DNA from: Acidimicrobiaceae bacterium | Lineage (GTDB): Bacteria; Actinomycetota; Acidimicrobiia; Acidimicrobiales; RAAP-2 | DNA: 64,000 nt | NCBI GenBank assembly: GCA_003132165.1 | Contig: PKWW01000022.1 | Span: 76,134-140,133 of the forward strand | Direction: 5' to 3' | In this document: positions 51,867 through 59,752 of the stretch, in pieces | How the letters are laid out: every line of letters begins with the position of its first letter | Position numbering within the stretch: position 1 is the stretch's first letter | Notes under the pieces: generated by a model | Told to the model about the DNA's origin: nothing | The model's database searches: none | What the model saw: only the letters and a program-made list of their open reading frames with translations | Position numbers and translations under genes: made by a program

Positions 51867-53045
51867 ATGTCGCGCAGTGTCATCGTTACTGGAAGTCGTA
51901 CCGCTATCGGGAAGTTGTCAGGGGCGTTCGCCACCCTGAGCGCCCAGGATCTCGGTGGTGCCGCAATTCGAAGCGTCCTCGACAAGACCGGGCTCGACCC
52001 CGCCACCGTCGACGCCGTGCTCATGGGACAAGTCATTCAGGCCGGTCAAGGTCAGATCACGGCTCGCCAGGCCGCCGTGAAGGGAGGCGTCCCGATGACG
52101 GTGAACGCGACCACCATCAACAAGGTGTGCCTCTCGGGTCTTCAGACGATCTATCTCGCTGATCTCATGATCCGCGCCGGCGAAGCCGACATCATCATCG
52201 CCGGCGGCATGGAGTCCATGACCAACGCCCCCTACCTCCTTCCCGGTGCTCGCGCGGGCTACCGCATTGGGGACCAGAAGGTCATCGACTCGATGATGTT
52301 CGACGGGCTCACGTGCGCGTTCGACCAGTGCGCCATGGGACTCGCCACCGAGCGCTACAACGCCGGACGAATTACCCGAGCCCGACAGGACGAGTTCTCC
52401 GCACGCAGCCACCAACTGGCCGCGGCCGCGATCGCTTCCGGAAAGTTTGCCGAGGAGATCGTCGGCGTGCCCGTGCCCCAGCGCAAGGGTGACCCCGTCA
52501 TCGTGACGACCGACGAGGGCGTGCGCGGTGAGACGACCAACGAGTCACTCGGCCTATTGCGAGGGGCCTTCGAGAAGGACGGCACCATCACCGCGGGCAA
52601 CGCCTCGCAGATCTCCGACGGCGGCGCGGCCGTGCTCATCATGTCCGAGGAGCGCTGCGCACAACTCGGCCTGACGCCGGTCGGCGAGCTCGTCAGCTAC
52701 GGCCAAGTCGCCGGACCCGACGCCTCGCTGCTCAACCAACCGGCCCACGCGATCTTGAAGGCCTCGAAGAAGGCCGGCATCGACGTAAAGGGCATCGACC
52801 TCTTCGAGATCAATGAGGCCTTCGCCGCGGTGGGACTGTCCTCCGCCGACGAACTCGGCATCGACGAGAACAAGATCAACGTCAACGGTGGTGCCATCGC
52901 GCTCGGTCACCCAGTCGGCATGTCGGGCACGCGCCTCGTGCTCACCGCTCTGCTCGAACTGCATCGACGTGGTGGTGGCACCGCAGCGGTGGCACTCTGC
53001 GGCGGTGGCGGACAGGGCGATGCGGCGATCCTTCGAACGCTTTAG
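51867..53045 (+). CDS. phaA: Acetyl-CoA C-acetyltransferase (thiolase)
   Basis: The 392-residue thiolase has Cys88 in KVCLSGLQ as acyl acceptor, GGMESMTNAPYLLP, GGAIALGHPVGMSGTR with the catalytic His, and CGGGGQGDA with the second Cys. It condenses two acetyl-CoA to acetoacetyl-CoA, feeding 3-hydroxybutyryl-CoA dehydrogenase and Ccr encoded nearby. GAGGAG precedes the ATG. The paralogues for fatty-acid degradation have different context, so a biosynthetic role is favoured. Confidence 0.92.
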   Translation: MSRSVIVTGSRTAIGKLSGAFATLSAQDLGGAAIRSVLDKTGLDPATVDAVLMGQVIQAGQGQITARQAAVKGGVPMTVNATTINKVCLSGLQTIYLADLMIRAGEADIIIAGGMESMTNAPYLLPGARAGYRIGDQKVIDSMMFDGLTCAFDQCAMGLATERYNAGRITRARQDEFSARSHQLAAAAIASGKFAEEIVGVPVPQRKGDPVIVTTDEGVRGETTNESLGLLRGAFEKDGTITAGNASQISDGGAAVLIMSEERCAQLGLTPVGELVSYGQVAGPDASLLNQPAHAILKASKKAGIDVKGIDLFEINEAFAAVGLSSADELGIDENKINVNGGAIALGHPVGMSGTRLVLTALLELHRRGGGTAAVALCGGGGQGDAAILRTL

Positions 53046-53554
53046 TCGGGCACGTAGCTCGCGACGAGTTCGTAGCGGGCCAGACCGATCTGCTGGTCGT
53101 CGGGCAGCGCCAACACGTACGCGGCACCGGTGGCGAACTTCTTGCGCAACGCGTCGGGAAGGTTCGAACAGAGCACGTACACGAGTTCATGCACGGTGGG
53201 GTTATGGGCGACCACCAGCAGTGATGTCGTGACGGGATCGATTGCGGCGAGGTCGATCAAGAGATCCTCGGCGGTGACTTCACGACGTCCGTTGTAGATC
53301 AACTCACTGAAGTGCACCGATGACACGAATGGCGTGTCCTCGAAGGCCCGGCGGAAGGTCTCGCGTGTGCGCGCAGCGCTACTGACGAGGGCAGTCGTCG
53401 GCCCGAATCGACCGAGTTGCGCGGGATCACTCGCCCACTCGCGCAGATGCTCGCTCTCCCTGCGGCCCTCTTTATTGAGGACCCGGTCGAAATCGGACTC
53501 GCCGGGCTTGGCGGGCTTGGATTCACAGTGTCGGACGATGGTCAAATAGCGCAC
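53042..53554 (-). CDS. SixA-like phosphohistidine phosphatase
   Basis: A 170-residue histidine-phosphatase-fold protein: YLTIVRHCESKPAKPGESDFD with the RH pair (Arg8, His9) followed by Cys10 where the family has Gly, LVSSAARTRET, and VVAHNPTVHELV with the second His117. SixA removes phosphate from phosphohistidine in phosphorelays; small members may act on other phosphoesters. GTG 53554 starts the domain; upstream frame is not homologous. The stop overlaps the thiolase stop (convergent). Confidence 0.82.
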   Translation of the reverse strand: MRYLTIVRHCESKPAKPGESDFDRVLNKEGRRESEHLREWASDPAQLGRFGPTTALVSSAARTRETFRRAFEDTPFVSSVHFSELIYNGRREVTAEDLLIDLAAIDPVTTSLLVVAHNPTVHELVYVLCSNLPDALRKKFATGAAYVLALPDDQQIGLARYELVASYVPD

Positions 53555-53613
53555 GTCCCCAGTCTGGCTGAAACCACGGGGCGGCGCTACGCGCCATCGC
53601 TTAGCGTTGGGAC

Positions 53614-54519
53614 GTGTTCGCCGCCGCCTCGCTCTCCTACATGCAGGCAATCATCATGGGCATCGTCCAGGGTGTCACCGAACTCTTCCCGATTTCGAGT
53701 CTCGGCCACGGGGTGCTGCTGCCGGCCCTGCTCGGCTGGCACAACCTGGTCAACAGCCAGAGCGCGTCGCAGTCGTTCTTCCTGGTGTTCCTCGTCGGTC
53801 TTCACGTCGGTACCGCACTCGGACTCATCGTCTACTACCGCACCACCTGGATCGCTCTCTTTCGAGGATTCTTCACCCAACTGGGTGCTACCCGACGAAA
53901 GGGAATACCTTCGCTCTGGCAGTTTCGCGATCCTGGCATGAACGCGCACTACCGGCTGCTCGTCATCCTCGCGATAGGCAGCGTGCCGGTGGGTATCGCG
54001 GGACTCTTCCTCGAACACAAGTTGCGCGTCCTCTTCGCCAAACCGCTCGCCGCCGCAGTCTTTCTCACCATCAACGGCGTGATCCTGCTCGTCGGGGAGC
54101 GAATGCTCAGATCACGCGGCCGACACGCCCGGTACAAGAGGCTCGCCGACACCACGCCGCTCGGCGCCCTCGCCATCGGCACCTCGCAGATCCTCGCGCT
54201 GCTCGCCGGCATATCGCGCAGCGGCGTGACGATGGTCGCGGGTCTCTTGGGCGGACTCGACCACGAGGAGGCGGCGAACTTCTCCTTCCTTCTCGCCACG
54301 CCGGTGATCCTCGTCGCGGGTCTCTACAAACTGCCTCAATTGTTCGGCTCGCTCGGCGATGGCGTGCGCAGTCAGACTCTCGTCGGCGCACTCTGCGCGA
54401 TGGTCGCCGCATTCATCGCGGTGAAGTTCCTCACGAAGTGGTTCAACACGAGGACTCTGGTTCCCTTCGGGGTCTACAGCCTCGTCGTCGGTCTGCTCTG
54501 CGTCGTGCGCTTCGCCTAA
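53614..54519 (+). CDS. uppP: Undecaprenyl-diphosphatase
   Basis: UppP recycles undecaprenyl pyrophosphate for cell-wall synthesis and can confer bacitracin tolerance. The 301-residue membrane protein has about eight spans and both motifs: GIVQGVTELFPISSLGH with the catalytic Glu/Ser/His and a second SRSG-type GISRSGVTMVAGLLGGL. GTG 53614 is preceded at six bases by TAGCGT, so the mRNA is probably leaderless. The stop overlaps recR (convergent). Confidence 0.93.
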   Translation: MFAAASLSYMQAIIMGIVQGVTELFPISSLGHGVLLPALLGWHNLVNSQSASQSFFLVFLVGLHVGTALGLIVYYRTTWIALFRGFFTQLGATRRKGIPSLWQFRDPGMNAHYRLLVILAIGSVPVGIAGLFLEHKLRVLFAKPLAAAVFLTINGVILLVGERMLRSRGRHARYKRLADTTPLGALAIGTSQILALLAGISRSGVTMVAGLLGGLDHEEAANFSFLLATPVILVAGLYKLPQLFGSLGDGVRSQTLVGALCAMVAAFIAVKFLTKWFNTRTLVPFGVYSLVVGLLCVVRFA

Positions 54520-55118
54520 TCGGCGAGTACGCGTCGTCCGTCAATAGCGCGCCCGAGCGTCAAGTCGTCGGCGAACTCGAGGTCCCCTCCGACCGGCAGT
54601 CCGCTCGCCGGCTGGGACACCACGAGGCCCGGCGCCGTGAGGAGACGACTCAGGTACATCGCGGTGGCGTCGCCCTCGACGTTGGAATTGAAGCAGAGGA
54701 TGACCTCTTTCACGGGGCCGCTCAGGCGACGTACGAGTTCCTGAATTCGAAGCCGGTCCGGCGTAATGCCCTCCAAGGGATTGAGTACGCCGTGCAGTAC
54801 GTGGTACGTGCCGTGAAACGCGCCCGACCTTTCGACCGCCGCGACATCCGGCGGATTCTCCACGACGCAGATGATCGTCTGGTCACGACGATCGTCCGCG
54901 CAGATGGGACAAAGACCGCCCGACTCGGCGATGTTGCAGCATCGTTCGCAGAACGAGAGCTTCGTCTTCATATCCTCGAGCGACTCGGCGAGGCGGATGA
55001 CGTCCTCGTTGGGCTGGCGCATGAGCCAGAACGCGATGCGCTGGGCCGATTTTGGACCAACGCCGGGGAACCGACCCAGTTCATCGACGACCGCCTGGAG
55101 AGCCGGCGGGTAGCTCAC
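54516..55118 (-). CDS. recR: Recombination protein RecR
   Basis: RecR acts with RecF/RecO to load RecA on gaps. The 200-residue protein has the helix-hairpin-helix FPGVGPKSAQRIAFWL, four zinc cysteines (57, 60, 70, 73) and a Toprim domain (ICVVENPPDVAAVERSG, EVILCFNSNVEGDATAMYL). GTG overlaps the dnaX stop as GTGA; dnaX-recR is the usual pair. Confidence 0.95.
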   Translation of the reverse strand: MSYPPALQAVVDELGRFPGVGPKSAQRIAFWLMRQPNEDVIRLAESLEDMKTKLSFCERCCNIAESGGLCPICADDRRDQTIICVVENPPDVAAVERSGAFHGTYHVLHGVLNPLEGITPDRLRIQELVRRLSGPVKEVILCFNSNVEGDATAMYLSRLLTAPGLVVSQPASGLPVGGDLEFADDLTLGRAIDGRRVLAD

Positions 55119-56839
55119 GAGATCTCCTCGGCGCCCGGGAACATTTCGGTGATGAGGTGGTCGGCAGCCGAGCGCACGACGATCGAACTCTCATCGGGTG
55201 AGTACTCCTCATCGCCGGTGCTCTCCACGGGGGCGGCACGACGAGCGGATCGTTGGGTCGGAGCCGGCGTCAAAGTGAGCAGCGCTGGGTCGACGGTCCA
55301 TTCGATGAGCAGCGTGGACTTGAACTCGTGGTCCATCGCTCCCTTGAGCCCCTGTGCGATCATCTCGGTGTTCTGACGCATCTCCTCGCTCGCCAGGGCG
55401 ATGGTGAGGCGCTGGCCGTCGAGAGCCCGGACTTGCGCGGCCTTCAAGAGCAACTGTGCCGACCGAGAAGTGCGTGGCACCACGCGTGAGAAAAAGCGCT
55501 CACGAACATCCTCAAGGTCGAGTTGGCCGACTGGCACAGGCTCCATTGGCACGAGCGGGACGGGCGCCGCCACGGCCGGCTCGGGCTTGGGCGCGACGTC
55601 GACGACGGGGGCCGCGGCGTCCTTTTCTACCACGGCCGGCTCTTGGGATGGGGCCGAACCGATTGGTCGCAGCACCGGCACGGGCTCGGGTGCGACTGAC
55701 TGGCCCCGCACACCGGCGCGTTCGATCTTGGTGAGGCGCTCGTTGAGCGCATCGATGGTCGAGTCCAGTTCGGGCTTGATGAGACGGACGAGAGCAACCT
55801 CAAGGATGACGATCTTCTCGGGGGCACTCTTCATCTCACGCATCGAGCGCCCAATGGTCTCGAGGATTCGTACCGTTCGCGCAAGTCCCAACTGGGATCC
55901 CCACTGGGTGAGTCGCGCACGATCGGCGTCGGCGGCGTCGGCGACCTCGGGTGCCACTTGGAGCAAGAAGACCTGACGCACTTCGCTGGCAAAGTTCTCG
56001 GCGAGTTGCTCGGGGTCCCAGCCGTCTTGGCGCAGTAGCGCGAGTGACTTCAATGCTTGCACCGCATCCTCGCTGACCAGTGACTGGAACAAACCATCGA
56101 ACTCGGGCTGGGTCTCAGTGATCGAACCGGTGGCGATCAACTGGTCGAGAGCGCTCAAGGCGTCGCGTGCGGATCCGCGACCGAGGCGCACGGCAGCGTC
56201 AATCGTTGCTTCGTCCGCGTGCAGACCGGCGGCTCCCTGTACGTCGTGCAGCAGCGAGCTCAGCGTGTCACCTCCGATGAGACGGAATTCGAGGTGCTGG
56301 GTCCGCGAGCGGATGGTGGGTAACACCTTGTGCGGGTCGGTCGTCGCGAGCACGAAGACCACGTGTTGGGGGGGCTCTTCCAGCGTCTTCAGCAACGCCG
56401 CCGACGCGGCCTTCGAAAGTTGGTGCACCTCGTCGAAGATGTAGACCTTCCATTGTCCCGGTGTGCCGTGCCAGGCTCCCGCGGTGATCTCACGGATGTC
56501 GTCGACACCGTTGTTCGACGCGGCGTCGAGTTCGATGACGTCAAGTGATGAACCCCGGGTTATCGCGACACAACTCGCGCACTCGTTGCAGGCATCACCG
56601 TCCTGGGGGTGTTCGCAATTGAGGGCCTTGGCGAGGATGCGTGCCGCGGTGGTCTTTCCGGTGCCACGCGGGCCCGAAAAGAGGTACGCGTGCGAGACCC
56701 GGTCGTTCTTCACGGCTCCCTGCAACGCCCGCACCACGTGGTCCTGACCGCGAAGTTCGCAGAATCGACCCGGGCGGAAACGACGGTAAAGGGAGGTCAC
56801 TCCGTCGATCGAAGTGGGGGTTGGAGTCGCATCAGCCAT
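55115..56839 (-). CDS. dnaX: DNA polymerase III subunit gamma/tau
   Basis: The clamp-loader ATPase. The 574-residue protein has Walker A GPRGTGKT (56-63), a zinc module (Cys75, Cys84, Cys87, Cys90), the DEVHQLSKAA Walker B region and sensor LATTDPHKVLPTIRSRT. A Pro/Ala-rich linker (about 370-430) leads to the C-terminal tau-like domain. I see no programmed-frameshift signal. TAGCAT ends six bases before the ATG, so the transcript is probably leaderless. Confidence 0.95.
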   Translation of the reverse strand: MADATPTPTSIDGVTSLYRRFRPGRFCELRGQDHVVRALQGAVKNDRVSHAYLFSGPRGTGKTTAARILAKALNCEHPQDGDACNECASCVAITRGSSLDVIELDAASNNGVDDIREITAGAWHGTPGQWKVYIFDEVHQLSKAASAALLKTLEEPPQHVVFVLATTDPHKVLPTIRSRTQHLEFRLIGGDTLSSLLHDVQGAAGLHADEATIDAAVRLGRGSARDALSALDQLIATGSITETQPEFDGLFQSLVSEDAVQALKSLALLRQDGWDPEQLAENFASEVRQVFLLQVAPEVADAADADRARLTQWGSQLGLARTVRILETIGRSMREMKSAPEKIVILEVALVRLIKPELDSTIDALNERLTKIERAGVRGQSVAPEPVPVLRPIGSAPSQEPAVVEKDAAAPVVDVAPKPEPAVAAPVPLVPMEPVPVGQLDLEDVRERFFSRVVPRTSRSAQLLLKAAQVRALDGQRLTIALASEEMRQNTEMIAQGLKGAMDHEFKSTLLIEWTVDPALLTLTPAPTQRSARRAAPVESTGDEEYSPDESSIVVRSAADHLITEMFPGAEEIS

Positions 56840-56865
56840 GCACGCATGCTAACGGTGACCTGTGA

Positions 56866-57001
56866 GGTGCCGAGGTCCAAAGCGGCGGTCAGGCGATCCG
56901 TGGCACCCGACACAATTCGCTGAGAGCTGCTGGCTTCCACCCCTGACTCGGTTCACGAACGGTCGTCGCACGGGACCCGACCACCGCTTTGAACCTCGGC
57001 G
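56866..57001 (-). ncRNA. ffs: Signal recognition particle RNA (4.5S-like)
   Basis: On the minus strand a 20-pair stem (57000-56981 with 56888-56869, two G-U pairs) encloses the SRP domain IV: GTCAGG (56947-56942), then GGAAG..AGCAGC, and on the far strand GGTGCC followed by CCTGAC (56893-56888). These match the conserved GUCAGG..GGAAG..AGCAGC/GUGCC..CCUGAC core that binds Ffh. The locus between dnaX and tRNA-Ser is also the known actinobacterial site. The 5' strand carries about 33 extra bases with no partner on the 3' strand. Ends are estimated by eye. Confidence 0.82.
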
Positions 57002-57044
57002 ATTAAAGGCTACCGGAGAACGGTCGGGTCCCTCTCGGGTAGCC
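56972..57044. promoter_or_regulatory. Hairpin with loop complementary to the SRP RNA (pseudoknot-capable)
   Basis: GGCTACC-g-GAGA (57008-57019) pairs with TCTC-g-GGTAGCC (57033-57044) leaving a 13-base loop. Eleven loop bases, GGTCGGGTCCC (57022-57032), are perfectly complementary to GGGACCCGACC (56972-56982), which lies in the extra arm of the SRP RNA. Read on the minus strand the hairpin is 5' of the RNA and the loop can pair with it as an H-type pseudoknot. Function unknown. Confidence 0.55.
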
Positions 57045-57087
57045 TTGCAAGCCGGTATCCATTTCGAAGCGGAAGCGACGAAAACCT

Positions 57088-57175
57088 GGAGGAGTGCGAG
57101 AGCGGCCGAATCGGCACGATTGGAAATCGTGTGAAGGGAAACCTTCCGTGGGTTCAAATCCCACCTCCTCCGCCA
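57088..57175 (+). tRNA. tRNA-Ser (GGA anticodon)
   Basis: An 88-base class II cloverleaf: acceptor GGAGGAG/CTCCTCC, G discriminator, encoded CCA, anticodon loop TTGGAAA (anticodon GGA), a long variable arm (GTGAAGGGAAACCTTCC) and T-loop TTCAAAT. Divergent from the SRP RNA. Confidence 0.95.
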
Positions 57176-57195
57176 CCTGTGCTTGACCCCGTTGG

Positions 57196-57220
57196 CTGGA
57201 CGAGTCCGCCGACTCGCCAG
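57196..57220 (+). terminator. Hairpin after tRNA-Ser
   Basis: CTGG (57196-57199) and CGAGTC (57201-57206) pair with CCAG (57217-57220) and GACTCG (57211-57216) around CGCC, with one bulged A. It begins 21 bases after the tRNA. No U-run follows. Confidence 0.55.
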
Positions 57221-57359
57221 AATTCACGCCTGATGTTCTGAACGCTGGTGTTTGGCAGCTTGGCGATACCGGTGCGTCAACGACCTCTTGGCGAACGAGT
57301 GCACCACGCCCAACCGCACCCCTTGGATGCTTGGTTGACCGATGCACTACCGACAATCG

Positions 57360-58916
57360 TTAATTGCTCTGGTTACTCAGAATCTCACCGGGTAGCGGTC
57401 CCATCGGCATTGCCTGTCCATCCTTGTAGGGCGGCTGGGCTACGGCAAGGCAGGACGCTGGAGCTTTGCAGACGACCTGAAAGATGATGCCCAGTTTGAA
57501 CGGCAGGGGGACCGACATCCACGTTTTGCCTGCATCACTGGTGGCCCAGATCGCCGCCTGCGAACTGCCTAGACGGCCGGTCGGCATAACTTCACCCGCA
57601 ATCCAACACGTCGATGCATTCGTACAGCTCACTGAGTTGTACTCGTCAATGGATGATGTGCTTCCCGTCGGAGCCGGGGTCGCAAACGTCCAGGTGATTC
57701 CTCCATCATTCGTCATCATGATCTCGTTCTTGTTGCTGGGGATGCTGCTTCCCACTGCGACCGTCGCGTAGCACTGCAACGTCGTGGGGCACGTCAAACG
57801 AAGGGTCGAATCGAGCGCGGGAGCGGGGGCCCAATCGGTGTGCCACGTCACCCCTCCGTCGGTGCTGCGCCAGACGAGCACGTTCGATGTCTGAGCGTTG
57901 TCGACGACCGAGTGGAAGACGGACGACAGTCCGACACAATTTGTAGGTGTCGCGCACGACAGCGTCATCAACTGCGCGCTCGACCAGCCTGGCGAACCGT
58001 CGAGCGCGGTCGACCAGGGCAGCACACGAGAAGTCCACGTGACGCCACCATCATCGGTGCGCATGATGACGGTTCGTTGAACGCCTGCAGCAGGGTCGCC
58101 GCCTACCCAGGGCTCTTGGGGTTGATCCGAGGGCACCAGTGCCACAGCGATACACGACGCTGCACTGAAGCACTGCAGTTGCGACCATTGTCCTTGGACG
58201 TTGACAAACGAAGTGTCGAGTGCTGGATCGACACCCAACACTGGGCTGATCGCGACCACGTGACTCGTCCACGTGGCACCACCGTCGGTCGTCGTCAGCA
58301 TCGATTGAACCGTTCCCCGAGGGAACGGGCCAGCTGGGGAGCCCGACGGTGCACGCAACACTCCGACTGAGCACACCGAGACACTCGAGCACGAGAATGA
58401 CGTATCCGCGCTGCCCGCCGCCGGTAGCGAGATCGGCGTCCAGGTGGTGCCACCATCAACCGTCTTGTAAGCCGTCGTCACCGAACTGTCACCATTCACA
58501 ACGGCCCCGGCATTCGTTGACTCGAGATAACAGACTTCACTGGTGGGACACGTCAAGACATTGAATCCTTGCGGGCTCGCCGGAGTCGAAGAGAAGCTAT
58601 TGGCCGTCGCAGCGTCAGCGTTCACAACGCCAAAGGCCTGAGCGATGGAGTTCGTCAATGAAGGCCTTCTGCTGGGTCCTCGGATGCTCAGCACCGTAGA
58701 GACACCGGCGATGAGTAGTACGGCGGCGGCGATTGCGAGGAGCCGGCGAGGGTGGGTCCACGTCATGGAGGTACGACGTCGCGAGCCCGGGCGCGCGGGT
58801 CGTTCGCGCCCTTGGGTCGCGACGATATCGTTCCACGCGTCATCAATCGAACGTGTCGGCTCCCGCGTCACTGGGTTGGCGCTGCGGAGTACGTCTGCGA
58901 ATCGATCATTTGGCAT
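57360..58916 (-). CDS. Putative anti-sigma/receptor protein with extracytoplasmic Asp-box beta-propeller
   Basis: The 518-residue product has a cytosolic N terminus (about 57 residues, with SIDDAWNDIVATQG), one membrane span (58-78) and a large outside domain. That domain contains six Asp-boxes (DGG/DAG-x-TW at about 152-159, 209-216, 287-294, 351-358, 402-409, 459-466) and seven exact C-x5-C pairs (123/129, 176/182, 249/255, 321/327, 376/382, 431/437, 483/489), one per repeat. This predicts a seven-blade beta-propeller with a disulfide in each blade. Its start overlaps the ECF sigma stop by 11 bases, so an anti-sigma role is likely though the N terminus lacks a recognised zinc anti-sigma motif. 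Confidence 0.7.
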   Translation of the reverse strand: MPNDRFADVLRSANPVTREPTRSIDDAWNDIVATQGRERPARPGSRRRTSMTWTHPRRLLAIAAAVLLIAGVSTVLSIRGPSRRPSLTNSIAQAFGVVNADAATANSFSSTPASPQGFNVLTCPTSEVCYLESTNAGAVVNGDSSVTTAYKTVDGGTTWTPISLPAAGSADTSFSCSSVSVCSVGVLRAPSGSPAGPFPRGTVQSMLTTTDGGATWTSHVVAISPVLGVDPALDTSFVNVQGQWSQLQCFSAASCIAVALVPSDQPQEPWVGGDPAAGVQRTVIMRTDDGGVTWTSRVLPWSTALDGSPGWSSAQLMTLSCATPTNCVGLSSVFHSVVDNAQTSNVLVWRSTDGGVTWHTDWAPAPALDSTLRLTCPTTLQCYATVAVGSSIPSNKNEIMMTNDGGITWTFATPAPTGSTSSIDEYNSVSCTNASTCWIAGEVMPTGRLGSSQAAIWATSDAGKTWMSVPLPFKLGIIFQVVCKAPASCLAVAQPPYKDGQAMPMGPLPGEILSNQSN

Positions 58917-59445
58917 GGGGATCTTCCTTCACGCGATAGATGTGGTGGGGCACAGCAGCCGAGCGCTCGAACTTTTGAAGCGCTCTGTGATAGCGAACAT
59001 TGACGGCGTTGATCGAGAGTCCGAGAACCTGCGCAATGTCCTCTCGCGCCAGTTCATCCCAAAGGACCAACCGAAGAATCTCTTGGTCGGACTCGCTCAA
59101 TCTCGCCATCGCCGAGCGGACGCCCGATCCGTCAAAATCGTCTCTCTCCGGGACGGCGAACTCCTCGGGCATCGCGAATGTTGCACGCTGGAGTTCTCGA
59201 CCCTGCTTTCGCCGAGCGTTCAAGACCTCGAAGCTGGCGATGCGGATAAGCCAAGGGAGTGACGGATTGTCGACCGTTGAATATTTCTCCCACGCCACGA
59301 TGAAACTGGCCGAGACGACGTCATCAGCCTTGGACTGGGGCACTCGGCGAGCAACGTATCGCCAGAGACTGGCGTAGTGTTCGCGAAAGAACATCTCGAA
59401 CTGGCTGGGGAACGTCTTGTCAGGTGATGCGGGATTGTTCGCCAT
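58906..59445 (-). CDS. RNA polymerase ECF-type sigma factor
   Basis: The 179-residue protein has sigma region 2 (FFREHYASLWRYVARRV, SKADDVVSASFIVAWEKY, PWLIRIASFEVLNARRK) and region 4 (LSESDQEILRLVLWDELARE, IAQVLGLSINAVNVRYHRAL), without region 3. ATG 59445 and a GTG one codon earlier are both possible. The gene overlaps the downstream receptor-like protein, the arrangement typical of an ECF factor and its membrane-bound antagonist. Its own promoter is not certain. Confidence 0.9.
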   Translation of the reverse strand: MANNPASPDKTFPSQFEMFFREHYASLWRYVARRVPQSKADDVVSASFIVAWEKYSTVDNPSLPWLIRIASFEVLNARRKQGRELQRATFAMPEEFAVPERDDFDGSGVRSAMARLSESDQEILRLVLWDELAREDIAQVLGLSINAVNVRYHRALQKFERSAAVPHHIYRVKEDPHAK

Positions 59446-59448
59446 CAC

Positions 59449-59732
59449 TCTCTTTACGTCGCGCCGTGCCTCCAGAATTACCGAAAATGTCCGTGGGGGA
59501 AGAAGTTTCTTGTCAAGTGTCGATCAAGACGCCATTGACGGATTTGATGACACCAGCTCGAGCGTCTTGGTAATTGATGGACGTACCACCGCGGGCAACC
59601 ATGTGCAACCGCAATGCGATCTACTTACTGGCCCGACAACGCCCTAGAACAAGCCTCGAGTCGGGCTGGCAGGCACAGGCACCTCTGCTCAGATACTGGA
59701 TTGGTGATGAGTGCCGACTTCCACAATCTGAG
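59449..59732. other. Divergent gap between the ECF sigma factor and the GntR regulator
   Basis: About 300 bases without a convincing gene. On the minus strand TTGACA (59514-59509 region) and a downstream CGGTAA could belong to a sigma-factor promoter. The right edge leads into the GntR operator. Short open frames here have no ribosome-binding site or recognisable content. Confidence 0.35.
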
Positions 59733-59752
59733 TGTACTAGTGTACTAGTACA
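59733..59752 (+). promoter_or_regulatory. GntR (YtrA-type) operator over the start codon
   Basis: TGTACTAG-TGTA-CTAGTACA is a perfect inverted repeat with 8-base arms and a 4-base spacer. Its last base is the A of the GntR ATG. It resembles the AGTGTA...TACACT type of site bound by YtrA. The position implies steric autorepression of the GntR-ABC operon and, with a -10-like TACTAG inside, a leaderless mRNA. Confidence 0.75.

Noticed and set aside
55115-56839. Programmed frameshift producing a short DnaX form
   Set aside because: No A-rich slippery run with downstream hairpin was found in the linker region.
59417-59647. 76-codon plus-strand frame in the sigma/GntR gap
   Set aside because: It overlaps the sigma gene start, has no ribosome-binding site and no recognisable content.
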